From REEB426 sp964551975 (GTDB lineage Bacteria > Actinomycetota > Actinomycetes > S36-B12), in contig CAZKFI010000023.1 in NCBI GenBank assembly GCA_964551975.1, positions 1 through 33,950 on the forward strand: a stretch of DNA of 33,950 nt, written 5' to 3'. Shown one piece after another: positions 1 to 7,680 of the stretch. A program made the translations under genes and the position numbers. The first letter of the stretch is position 1, and the number at the start of each line of letters is the position of its first letter. Below the pieces are notes generated by a model. That model was not told where the DNA came from. It was given only the letters and a program-made list of their open reading frames with translations, and searched no databases.

Positions 1-28
1 TCACGAACCAACACGAAAGGAAGTCCTC

Positions 29-448
29 GTGCACCAATCTGTCAGTAGGGCCGCCCTCGCCGCAGGTGCGGCACTTGCCTGCGTCGCTGCACTCGCTGGT
101 TGCTCCTCGGGTTCCGATGATGCGGCTTCAGCATCTCCCTCCATGGTTGGTGGGATGACTGAGTGCACCCAGGAGATCCTGCAAAAGGCCACTGATGAGT
201 ACGCCGGAAGCCTCGGTAATTCGGTTGCCTCATTCGAGGGCGTGGACTGCGCCGATGGTTGGGCGGTGACCTCTGCGGTCATCGGCGATGCACCACAGAC
301 CATCATCTTCCAGGCTGAGGGACAGTTCTGGATCCCACAGGACAAGGCGAAGGTCTGCGGCACGTACGACGCGGCGAGCCCGGATGCTGTCCCCGAGGAC
401 GCCACGATTCCCGCGGCCCTCTACCCGATCGGGTGCCTGGCCGGATAG
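29..448 (+). CDS. Small predicted lipoprotein, function unknown
   Basis: This is a 139-residue protein with a GTG start preceded by an AAAGGAAG ribosome-binding site at 15-22. The N-terminus has one Arg, an alanine-rich hydrophobic stretch and a lipobox (LAGC, Cys at about residue 25), followed by a Ser/Gly/Asp-rich linker. That predicts a lipoprotein anchored outside the membrane. The mature part is about 100 residues, with Cys residues near 46, 73, 109 and 136 that could form disulfides. I do not recognise the family; general architecture resembles small actinobacterial secreted proteins. It stops 6 bp before the convergent hutH stop, with no obvious terminator between them. Nothing upstream of base 1 is visible, so any operon partner is unknown. 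Confidence 0.75.
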   Translation: MHQSVSRAALAAGAALACVAALAGCSSGSDDAASASPSMVGGMTECTQEILQKATDEYAGSLGNSVASFEGVDCADGWAVTSAVIGDAPQTIIFQAEGQFWIPQDKAKVCGTYDAASPDAVPEDATIPAALYPIGCLAG

Positions 449-454
449 TCACAG

Positions 455-2027
455 TTACGGCAGATCCTCCGCGATGGCCGTGGGNNNNNNNNNNTCCGTT
501 CTTCTCCCTCGCTTTCAGCATGGCGTCGGCCATCGTGTAGGCAATCTTCGCGGCCATCGCAATTTCCGGGGCTAGGTGACGATCTGGACCCGGTCCGGGC
601 ACCACAGCACGAAGGTGCTCGAGCACCTTCGCCGTGGCCGGAGCTGGACGCAGTGGGGCCCGCAGGTCAATCCCGCGCGATGCGGCCAGAAGTTCGATAC
701 CAAGCACAGCGGCAAGGGCATCCACCACCCGACGCAACTTTCGCGCCGCATGCCAGCCCATCGAAACGTGATCCTCCTGCATTGCCGAAGAGGGAATGGA
801 ATCCACGCTTGCCGGGACAGCCAGTCGTTTGCACTCAGATACCAACCCAGCCTGGGTGTATTGCGCGATCATCAACCCTGAATCAACACCGGGATCATCC
901 GCGAGAAATGCCGGCAGACCATGGGAGCGCTTGACATCAAGGAGTCGATCGGTGCGTCGCTCTGCAATTGATGCCAGGTCGGTGGCCGGAATGGCGAGGA
1001 AGTCCAGGGTGTAAGCGATCGGTGCACCATGGAAATTGCCATTCGAGCTCACCGAGCCATCAGCAAGCACCACAGGGTTATCGATAGCGGAAGCAAGTTC
1101 ACGATCGGCAACCAACTCCGCGTGGGCGATCGTGTCCCGTAGTCCACCAGTGACCACCGGTGCGCATCGCAGTGAATAGGCATCCTGAACACGGCCGTCG
1201 CCTTCCCGGTGGCTGGCCACAATGTCCGAACCCTGCAGCAGTGCGAACATCCGTGCGGCACTTCGTTGCTGACCCGGATGCGGTCGCAAGGGTGCGTGGA
1301 GTTCGGGACGGAACACCTGATCGGTACCCAAAAGTGCCTCCACGCTCATGGCCGCTGCGATATCCGCGGTATCGGCGAGGGTGCGCAGGTCCTGGCAGGC
1401 GAGGATCAGCATGCCGAGCATGCCATCGGTGCCATTGATGAGCGCAAGGCCTTCTTTTGCCTGCAATTCCAGTGGCACTATGCCGTGTTCGGCGAGGACC
1501 GGTGCTGCCGGCGTTGGATTGCCCGACGCATCAAGAACCTCACCCTCACCCATCAATACGAGAGCACAGGCAGACAGTGGCGCAAGGTCGCCGCTGCAGC
1601 CCAGCGAACCAAACTCGTGTACCAGCGGGGTAATTCCGGCATTCAACAGAGCCGTCATAGTTTCAGCAACAATCGGACGTGCACCGGTATGGCCACTGGC
1701 TAACGTCTTCAAGCGCAGCGTCATCATGGCGCGAACCACTTCCGGTTCAACGGCCGCGCCCCAGCCTGCCGCATGGGAGCGGATAAGTGAGCGCTGCAAC
1801 TGCACCCGATCCTCGACCGGTATGTGGCGAGTAGCCAGGGCACCGAAACCGGTGGAGATGCCGTACACGGGGTCAGGGCTTGCCTCCAGTAACTCCACGG
1901 CATCCCGGGAGCGGTGCATTGCCTGCAGTGCCGCGTTGGTCAACTCGACGTGGGCGCGATCTCGCGCAATGGCAATGACCTGATCGCGTGTCATGCCGGC
2001 AGTACCGATCTGCACCGTTGCGCTCAT
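455..2027 (-). CDS. hutH: Histidine ammonia-lyase HutH, interrupted near its C-terminus by the assembly gap
   Basis: HutH deaminates L-histidine to trans-urocanate and ammonia, the first step of histidine use, in the cytoplasm. The protein starts at ATG 2027, overlapping the hutI stop (ATGA). It shows the N-terminal substrate motif VYGISTGFG (residues 54-62, Tyr55) and the MIO cofactor region GSLGCSGDLAPLS. The cofactor triad here is Cys144-Ser145-Gly146 rather than the common Ala-Ser-Gly; Cys-Ser-Gly is known in some actinobacterial enzymes. About 511 residues are readable before the 10-N gap at 485-494. Across the gap the same frame runs into nonsense, while a different frame gives PTAIAEDLP and a TAA stop at 455-457. 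I take that as the true C-terminus, giving about 520 residues, as is usual for the family. The apparent frameshift comes from the arbitrary gap size. Confidence 0.93.
485..494. other. Assembly gap (10 N) inside the hutH 3' end
   Basis: Ten consecutive N lie 28-37 bases before the inferred hutH stop. Ten is a default spacer size. The coding frame before and after the gap differs by one base, so the real number of missing bases is not 10; it must leave the two hutH segments in one frame (for example 9 or 12). Confidence 0.97.
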
Positions 2028-3199
2028 GCCGCACTCCGTTCATACACGGCTTGACCGGCGCGAAAAACCCGCGCGACGCAGTCAACCCCAGGTCGATAAG
2101 CCAGGTGGATAGCCGATGGTGCGTTGAGAACGATGAGATCAGCGCAGGCTCCCGGTCGCAGGTGGCCGATATCGGAGCGCCGCAGCGCCTTGGCCCCGTG
2201 CAGGGTGGCGGCGGTGATCGCCTCCACCGGGGTCATCCGCATTTCCCGGACGGCCAGAGCGATGCAGAACGACATCGAGGTGGTGTAGCTGGAGCCCGGG
2301 TTGCAGTCGGTGGCCAGGGCAACCGTGGCCCCGGCATCGATGAGTCGGCGTGCGTCGGCATATGGTGATCGAGTACTGAACTCCGCTCCCGGCACCAGGG
2401 TGGCCACAGTGTTGGAAGCAGCCAGCGCATCGACGTCTAGTGCGTCAAGGTACGTGCAGTGGTCGGCACTTGCGGCTTCTAGCTCGACGGCAAGTTGGAC
2501 TGCTTCACCGCGCTGCAGTTGATTGGCATGGATGCGCAGACCAAGGCCAAGCGCAGCACCCGACTGCAGAATCTCGCGGGCCTGTTCCACAGTGAAGGCA
2601 CCTCGATCGCAGAACACGTCGATCCAACGGGCGTAGGGCAGGCAGGCCTGGAGCATCGCTCCGGTGACAAGGTGCACGTAGCCATCGGCATCATCAGCGA
2701 ATTCCGGTGGGACCACATGTGCTCCCAGGAACGTGGTCTCCGAGGTGCGCTCCTGCGCTAGGCGCAGGCTCCGCTCCTCGTCGAACACAGTGAGGCCATA
2801 CCCGGACTTGGCTTCAAATGTGGTGATACCCGCGCGGAGAAACTCCTGCTCTAGGCGTTGCAGGTTCTGGCGCAGCACCTCATCGCTGGCGTCGCGAGTG
2901 AGCGTGACGGTGCTGCGAATACCACCTGCGGCATAAGGCTGGCCCGCCATTCGTGCTGCGAATTCGGCGGCGCGATCACCGGCGAATACCGGGTGCGCAT
3001 GCGAGTCGACGAAACCGGGAAGCACCGCCGCACCAGCTACGTCGAGTAGATGGTCGGTGGCAGGCAGATCGGCCTGCCTGCCGGTCCAGGCAATTCGACC
3101 CTCATCTACGACCAGCGCTGCATCGCTCAGGGTTGCCGGATGCTGTGGGTCATGGGTGGTGAGTTCGCCAATACCGCGAATACCCAGGCTTTTAGGCAC
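2024..3199 (-). CDS. hutI: Imidazolonepropionase HutI
   Basis: HutI hydrolyses 4-imidazolone-5-propanoate to N-formimidoyl-L-glutamate, the third step of histidine degradation. It is an amidohydrolase-fold metalloenzyme. The metal-binding HxH occurs in PGFVDSHAHPVFAGDR (His67 and His69), followed by RIHANQLQ and ADHCTYLD for further ligands and ATDCNPGSS near the C-terminus for the catalytic Asp region. I chose GTG 3199 as start (391 residues): it overlaps the hutU stop as GTGCCTAA and places the conserved GELTTHD strand near the N-terminus. The frame stays open upstream to a TTG at 3241, but that would overlap hutU by 50 bp and add residues unlike the family. The gene sits between hutU and hutH with overlaps on both sides, so translation is probably coupled. 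Confidence 0.94.
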   Translation of the reverse strand: MPKSLGIRGIGELTTHDPQHPATLSDAALVVDEGRIAWTGRQADLPATDHLLDVAGAAVLPGFVDSHAHPVFAGDRAAEFAARMAGQPYAAGGIRSTVTLTRDASDEVLRQNLQRLEQEFLRAGITTFEAKSGYGLTVFDEERSLRLAQERTSETTFLGAHVVPPEFADDADGYVHLVTGAMLQACLPYARWIDVFCDRGAFTVEQAREILQSGAALGLGLRIHANQLQRGEAVQLAVELEAASADHCTYLDALDVDALAASNTVATLVPGAEFSTRSPYADARRLIDAGATVALATDCNPGSSYTTSMSFCIALAVREMRMTPVEAITAATLHGAKALRRSDIGHLRPGACADLIVLNAPSAIHLAYRPGVDCVARVFRAGQAVYERSAA

Positions 3200-4865
3200 C
3201 GCTGGTGCCCATAGGTATGCGTACCCCGCGCTCCTCGGCAACCTCCATGGCTAGGTCGTAGCCGGCATCCACATGCCGGATGACTCCAGTGCCTGGGTCG
3301 TTCGTCAGGACTCGGAGGAGTTTTTCGGCCGCGAGATCAGAGCCGTCGGCAACACTCACCTGACCCGCGTGAATACTGCGCCCGATCCCCACGCCACCGC
3401 CGTGATGGATCGACACCCAGGACGCTCCGGATGCAATGTTGACCATGGCGTTGAGCAGTGGCCAGTCTGCGATCGCATCGGACCCATCAAGCATGGCCTC
3501 GCTCTCCCGATAGGGCGATGCCACCGAGCCGCAGTCCAGATGATCTCGGCCGATCACGATCGGGGCACTCACTTCGCCTTTAGCGACCAGTTCGTTGAAC
3601 GCCAATCCCGCCTTGTCGCGCTCGCCGTAGCCCAGCCAACAGATGCGTGCAGGTAGGCCCTGAAAGGCAACACGATCCTGTGCCATGGTGATCCAGCGAC
3701 GCAGATGCAGGTTGTCTGGGAACAGGTCCAATACCGCCTGATCGGTGCGATAGATGTCGCGCGGATCGCCGGAGAGCGCTACCCAACGAAAGGGGCCTTT
3801 GCCTTCGCAGAACAGCGGTCGGATGTAGGCGGGGATGAACCCAGGAAAGGCGAAGGCGCGACCGTAGCCACCCTTGCGTGCCTCGTCACGGATTGAGTTG
3901 CCGTAGTCGAACACCTCGGCACCGGCATCCATGAAGCCGACCATGGCTTCAACGTGGCGCGCCATGGAGGCCTGGGCACGTTCGGTGAACTCCTCTGGCT
4001 TGCGCTCGGCGTAGTCGGGGGCATCACCAAGGTCGATGTCTTCTGGCACATAGGCCAGGGGATCGTGCGCCGAAGTCTGGTCGGTGACGATGTCAACGGG
4101 GACGCCGCGGCGCAACAGTTCGGGCAACACCACCGCGGCGTTTCCGACAACACCGACGCTGATGGCCTTGCGCTGCTCCCGATATTGCTCAACACGTGCG
4201 ATGGCATCGTCAAGATTGTCGGCGAGTTCATCGAGGTAGCGATTCTGGATACGGCGCTGCAGACGCGTGGGATCGACATCAATGATCAGGCAGGTGCCTT
4301 CATTCATCGTCACAGCAAGCGGTTGGGCACCGCCCATCCCCCCGCATCCAGCGGTGACCGTGAGCGTGCCAGCGAGGGTGCCGCCGAAACGACGTTGCGC
4401 AACGGCCGCGAAGGTTTCATAAGTGCCCTGCAAGATTCCCTGAGTGCCGATGTAGATCCACGAGCCCGCGGTCATCTGCCCGTACATCGTCAGACCGAGG
4501 TGCTCCAAACGACGAAACTCCGGCCAGTTCGCCCAGTCCCCGACGAGGTTGGAATTGGCGATGAGTACACGTGGGGCCCAGGGGTGGGTAGTGATGACAC
4601 CAACCGGCTTACCGGACTGCACCAGCAGGGTCTCATCATCTCCAAGCGTGGTGAGGGTGCGGACGATCGCATCGAAGCAAGCCCAGTTACGCACTGCCTT
4701 GCCCGTACCGCCGTACACCACGAGGTCATCCGGGCGTTCGGCCACCTGCGGGTCAAGATTGTTTTGCAACATACGCAGGGCGGCCTCCTGCGGCCAGCCC
4801 CGTGCGGTTCGGGTGGCACCACGTGGCGCCTGTACGGGTCGAGGACCACTCATTGCAGCATCCAT
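3192..4865 (-). CDS. hutU: Urocanate hydratase (urocanase) HutU
   Basis: HutU adds water to urocanate to give 4-imidazolone-5-propanoate, using tightly bound NAD+ as electrophile. The 557-residue length is normal. Visible hallmarks are VYGGTGKA (about 50-57), the glycine-rich TAGCGGMGGAQPLA near 171-184, and the signature FQGLPARICWLGYGER with the active-site Cys at position 409. The start is ATG 4865; an internal ATG at 4853 (residue 5) is equally possible because neither has a strong ribosome-binding site. It is the first gene of the minus-strand hutU-hutI-hutH operon and is divergent from hutG, with 49 bp between starts. That spacer must carry both promoters. Confidence 0.96.
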   Translation of the reverse strand: MDAAMSGPRPVQAPRGATRTARGWPQEAALRMLQNNLDPQVAERPDDLVVYGGTGKAVRNWACFDAIVRTLTTLGDDETLLVQSGKPVGVITTHPWAPRVLIANSNLVGDWANWPEFRRLEHLGLTMYGQMTAGSWIYIGTQGILQGTYETFAAVAQRRFGGTLAGTLTVTAGCGGMGGAQPLAVTMNEGTCLIIDVDPTRLQRRIQNRYLDELADNLDDAIARVEQYREQRKAISVGVVGNAAVVLPELLRRGVPVDIVTDQTSAHDPLAYVPEDIDLGDAPDYAERKPEEFTERAQASMARHVEAMVGFMDAGAEVFDYGNSIRDEARKGGYGRAFAFPGFIPAYIRPLFCEGKGPFRWVALSGDPRDIYRTDQAVLDLFPDNLHLRRWITMAQDRVAFQGLPARICWLGYGERDKAGLAFNELVAKGEVSAPIVIGRDHLDCGSVASPYRESEAMLDGSDAIADWPLLNAMVNIASGASWVSIHHGGGVGIGRSIHAGQVSVADGSDLAAEKLLRVLTNDPGTGVIRHVDAGYDLAMEVAEERGVRIPMGTSGA

Positions 4866-4914
4866 CGGGCCATTGTGGTCCCCGACCTGCCGTGCCGGTG
4901 ACTACCCTGCGGCC
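4866..4914. promoter_or_regulatory. Divergent hutU / hutG promoter region
   Basis: This 49-bp spacer separates two divergent hut genes and therefore must hold or overlap both promoters. The only promoter-like element I see is TACCCT six bases upstream of the hutG ATG, compatible with leaderless transcription. No clear operator palindrome is visible and no HutP or HutC gene lies in the window. Confidence 0.4.
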
Positions 4915-5862
4915 ATGGGCCTGCCCGTTGATCCACGTTGGCCCCGGGCTGGGCATCTCCTGAAAACCCATGACCAAAGTACGTCTCCTGGTCAGGAACT
5001 AGCCGGTGACGGGCCGGTCGACATCGCCGTCGTTGGGGTACCGGCCTGTCGCACCTCGATCAGCCCCACCCAGGCGCATCTGACCCCTGCGGCTGTGCGC
5101 GAGGCCCTGCTGCGTACGTCCACCTGGTGTTGGGATCACGAGGTCGACCTCGGCGAACTGCGCTGGTTCGATGACGGCGACATCGCCGACCCCGACGCGG
5201 ATGACGACACATCGGGTTCGCACTCCGGTGATCAGGTAGCTCAGGCGCTTGTCGCGCTGGCTCCCCGAGCCAGGTTGGTGTTGGCAATCGGTGGTGACAA
5301 TTCCATCACCAGGTCTGTTGGGCTCGGGCTCTGGCAGGGCGAGCCTTCGCGCGGTGCCTTGATCACCGTCGATGCCCATCACGATCTGCGCGATGGGCGC
5401 AGCAACGGCTCCCCGGTCCGCGAACTCATTGAGGCGGGCCTACCCGGTCATCGTGTGGTGCAGATCGGGATCGCCTCCTTCGCCAACTCCCCTGCCTACG
5501 CCGCGCGGGCCCGCGAGTTTGGCATCACGGTGATCACACGCGAGCAGGTTCAGCGACGCGGCGTCGACGATGTGATGGCGCAGGCCCTCGAGATCACCTC
5601 GGCTGCTCCGGGTGGAACCTACGTGGACATGGATGTGGATGCCTGTGATCGAGCGGTGGCCCCCGCATGTCCTGCAGCACTACCCGGGGGATTCAGCGCT
5701 TGGGAGTTTCGACGCCTTGCCTACCTCGCCGGTGAGTCCCCGTTCGTGCGGTGTATCGACTTCACCGAGGTCGATGCTGCGGCCGATACGGCTGATCAGC
5801 GCACCGTGCGCCTCGTTGCGCTAGCCATGTTGGAGGCTGCCTGCGGGCTTGCCAGCCGGTGA
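4915..5862 (+). CDS. hutG: Formimidoylglutamase HutG (arginase/agmatinase family)
   Basis: The likely role is hydrolysis of N-formimidoyl-L-glutamate to L-glutamate and formamide, the last step of the short histidine pathway. The 315-residue protein belongs to the ureohydrolase superfamily. It has IGGDNSIT (where most relatives have GGDHS), the metal motif TVDAHHDLRDG, and VDMDVDACDRAVAPACP followed by a Pro-Gly-Gly, corresponding to the SxDxDxxDPxxxP motif. The DR-x-APAC variant is the type I associate with actinobacterial HutG. The first Mn-binding His is replaced by Asn, so metal binding may differ from arginase. The start is ATG 4915. No ribosome-binding site precedes it, but TACCCT at 4903-4908 could be a -10 box for a leaderless message. 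It is divergent from hutU. Agmatinase-type activity is possible, but the context favours HutG. Confidence 0.87.
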   Translation: MGLPVDPRWPRAGHLLKTHDQSTSPGQELAGDGPVDIAVVGVPACRTSISPTQAHLTPAAVREALLRTSTWCWDHEVDLGELRWFDDGDIADPDADDDTSGSHSGDQVAQALVALAPRARLVLAIGGDNSITRSVGLGLWQGEPSRGALITVDAHHDLRDGRSNGSPVRELIEAGLPGHRVVQIGIASFANSPAYAARAREFGITVITREQVQRRGVDDVMAQALEITSAAPGGTYVDMDVDACDRAVAPACPAALPGGFSAWEFRRLAYLAGESPFVRCIDFTEVDAAADTADQRTVRLVALAMLEAACGLASR

Positions 5863-5879
5863 GCAGGTCCGATTTACCG

Positions 5880-6398
5880 TCATGCGGCACCGGACGGGAA
5901 CGGTTGAGTTCCCAGCGCATGCTGAAAGATCAGGGCGGTGTGGGTGGATTCCACTCGCGGATCACTACTGAGCACGCCGGTGACGAAATCCCGCAGCGCA
6001 CCGGTGTTCGCCGCGTCAATATGGAGTACGAAGTCAAAGTCTCCTGAAACAAAGGCAACGGATTGCACACCCGGTTGCTGCGTGAGGTGAGCGAACATGG
6101 TCGGTAGCTCGGCCCGTGCACCAGGGCGAATCCGCACCGACACCAATGCCTGCAGATCCAGACCCAGGGCGGAGGCGTCGACGACCGCTCGGTACCCGGT
6201 GATCACGCCAGACTCCTCGAGCTTGCGGGTACGCAGGAGCGCGGTGGAAGCCGCTACGCCAACGCGCTCGGCAAGCAGGTTGTTGGGTAGGCGCCCTTGC
6301 ACCATGAGCTCGGCGATGATCCGGCGGTCCAACTCGTCCAGTACGGGCTGAGCGCTGCGCGCAACGACAGCGCGTTGGCCCCCTGTTGAGGGTTGCAT
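5880..6398 (-). CDS. Lrp/AsnC-family transcriptional regulator, likely controlling ald
   Basis: This 172-residue feast/famine regulator has an N-terminal winged helix-turn-helix, starting at LDELDRRIIAELMVQGR and including LLAERVGVAASTALLRTRKL. A C-terminal RAM ligand-binding domain follows (VSVRIRPGA...VAFVSGDFDFVLHI). It would sense an amino acid and bind DNA as an oligomer. I chose ATG 6398 because GGAAAGG lies 8 bases upstream; the frame also extends to a TTG at 6431. It is divergent from alanine dehydrogenase, the arrangement of mycobacterial AldR-ald, so alanine-responsive control of ald is the best guess. The intervening DNA carries Lrp-like palindromes. It ends 17 bp after the convergent hutG stop. 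Confidence 0.9.
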   Translation of the reverse strand: MQPSTGGQRAVVARSAQPVLDELDRRIIAELMVQGRLPNNLLAERVGVAASTALLRTRKLEESGVITGYRAVVDASALGLDLQALVSVRIRPGARAELPTMFAHLTQQPGVQSVAFVSGDFDFVLHIDAANTGALRDFVTGVLSSDPRVESTHTALIFQHALGTQPFPSGAA

Positions 6399-6437
6399 CG
6401 GGTACGACCTTTCCGACCTAGCATCCGTCAATTCGGT

Positions 6438-6470
6438 CTGAATTCGATTCAGTTCATGATATTCGAATAT
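6438..6470. promoter_or_regulatory. Two AT-rich palindromes in the regulator-ald spacer, likely Lrp/AldR operators
   Basis: CTGAATTCGATTCAG at 6438-6452 has perfect 6-bp arms around TCG, and ATATTCGAATAT at 6459-6470 is a perfect 12-bp palindrome. Their centres are about 20 bp (two helical turns) apart. The first has the 15-bp layout of Lrp-type sites. The stretch is AT-rich against a GC-rich background and lies between divergent regulator and ald genes, so it is probably where the AsnC-family protein binds and where the two promoters lie. Confidence 0.55.
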
Positions 6471-6537
6471 TCTGCGATCTATTGCGCTTTCATCGAGTCA
6501 TGTGCGACTGTTTTGGTCGGATCATGGAGGGAGTGCC

Positions 6538-7656
6538 ATGCGCATCGGGGTGCCACGCGAGGTCAAGAACCACGAGTATCGGGTTGCCATCACACCAGCG
6601 GGCGTGTTCGAGCTGGTCAAGCACGGACACGAGGTGGTGATCGAGCGTGACGCAGGCGTCGGCTCCTCCATTACCGATGCTGAGTACACCTCGGCCGGAG
6701 CACGCATCCTCAGCACGGCCGACGAGGTGTGGTCCGCTGCCGAGATGGTGCTGAAGGTCAAGGAACCGGTCGCGGAGGAGTACCACCGCATGCAACCCGG
6801 TCAGACCCTGTTCACCTTCCTGCACCTGGCGGCATCACGTGAGTGCACCCAGGCGCTGCTTGATCGCCAGGTGACGGCGATCGCGTACGAAACCGTGGAA
6901 CTCCCCGATCACTCGCTCCCCCTCCTGGCCCCGATGTCCGAGGTCGCCGGCCGCCTTGCACCACAGGTCGGTGCGCACTCCCTCATGCGAGCTCATGGCG
7001 GGCGCGGCGTGCTGCTTGGCGGTGTCTCAGGCGTACATGCTGCCAAGGTTGTGGTGTTGGGTGCCGGTGTCGCCGGCCAGAATGCCGCAGCCATTGCACT
7101 GGGCATGCAGGCCGAGGTCCTACTTCTTGACGTGAACGTGCCGCGGTTGCGTCAGGTTGATGCGATCTACCAGGGCCACATGCAGACCATCACATCGAAC
7201 TCTTTCGAAGTAGAACGAGCCGTACTCGATGCCGACCTGGTAATCGGTGCCGTGCTGGTACCCGGCGCCAAGGCACCGCGCCTGGTCTCCAATGACCTTG
7301 TCGCACGAATGAAGCCAGGATCAGTTCTGGTTGATATTGCGATTGATCAGGGTGGCTGCTTCGAAGACTCCCGGCCGACCACCCACGCCGATCCCACGTA
7401 CCTCGTTCACAATTCGGTGTTCTACTGCGTGGCGAACATGCCTGGAGCGGTGCCCAATACCTCCACCTACGCACTGACGAACGTGACCCTGCCGTACGCA
7501 GTTGCTCTTGCGGACAAGGGTTGGCGCCAGGCGTTGGCGGATGATCCAGCGTTGGCGCTGGGCCTGAACACCTACGACGGTCGCATCACCTATCAGGCCG
7601 TTGGCGAGGCATTCCCCGACCTGCCCACCATGACACGGGCCGAAGCCCTGACCTAA
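6538..7656 (+). CDS. ald: Alanine dehydrogenase
   Basis: It oxidatively deaminates L-alanine to pyruvate and ammonia with NAD+, and runs in reverse under some conditions. The protein is 372 residues, the usual length. It begins MRIGVPREVKNHEYRVAITP, and shows the substrate-contact lysine in VLKVKEP, the catalytic-His stretch FTFLHLAA and the Rossmann motif VLGAGVAGQNAAAIA. The C-terminal part carries the conserved NMPGAVPNTSTYALTN. The start is ATG 6538, with GGAGGGA at 6526-6532 as ribosome-binding site. An upstream in-frame ATG at 6502 lies in the regulatory region and is unlikely. The gene is divergent from its probable regulator and convergent with the ammonia-lyase gene; only 24 bp separate the two stops and I see no terminator there. 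Confidence 0.96.
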   Translation: MRIGVPREVKNHEYRVAITPAGVFELVKHGHEVVIERDAGVGSSITDAEYTSAGARILSTADEVWSAAEMVLKVKEPVAEEYHRMQPGQTLFTFLHLAASRECTQALLDRQVTAIAYETVELPDHSLPLLAPMSEVAGRLAPQVGAHSLMRAHGGRGVLLGGVSGVHAAKVVVLGAGVAGQNAAAIALGMQAEVLLLDVNVPRLRQVDAIYQGHMQTITSNSFEVERAVLDADLVIGAVLVPGAKAPRLVSNDLVARMKPGSVLVDIAIDQGGCFEDSRPTTHADPTYLVHNSVFYCVANMPGAVPNTSTYALTNVTLPYAVALADKGWRQALADDPALALGLNTYDGRITYQAVGEAFPDLPTMTRAEALT

Positions 7657-7680
7657 CTGGCGTCAGGATCAGGTCGGAGT

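Noticed and set aside
303..485. hutH read straight through the gap down to 303
   Set aside because: The residues after the gap in that frame are Arg/Pro/Gly-rich antisense of the lipoprotein gene; a better tail and stop exist in the next frame.
4549..4914. N-terminal extension of hutG
   Set aside because: It lies over hutU on the other strand and reads as shadow; ATG 4915 gives the family length.
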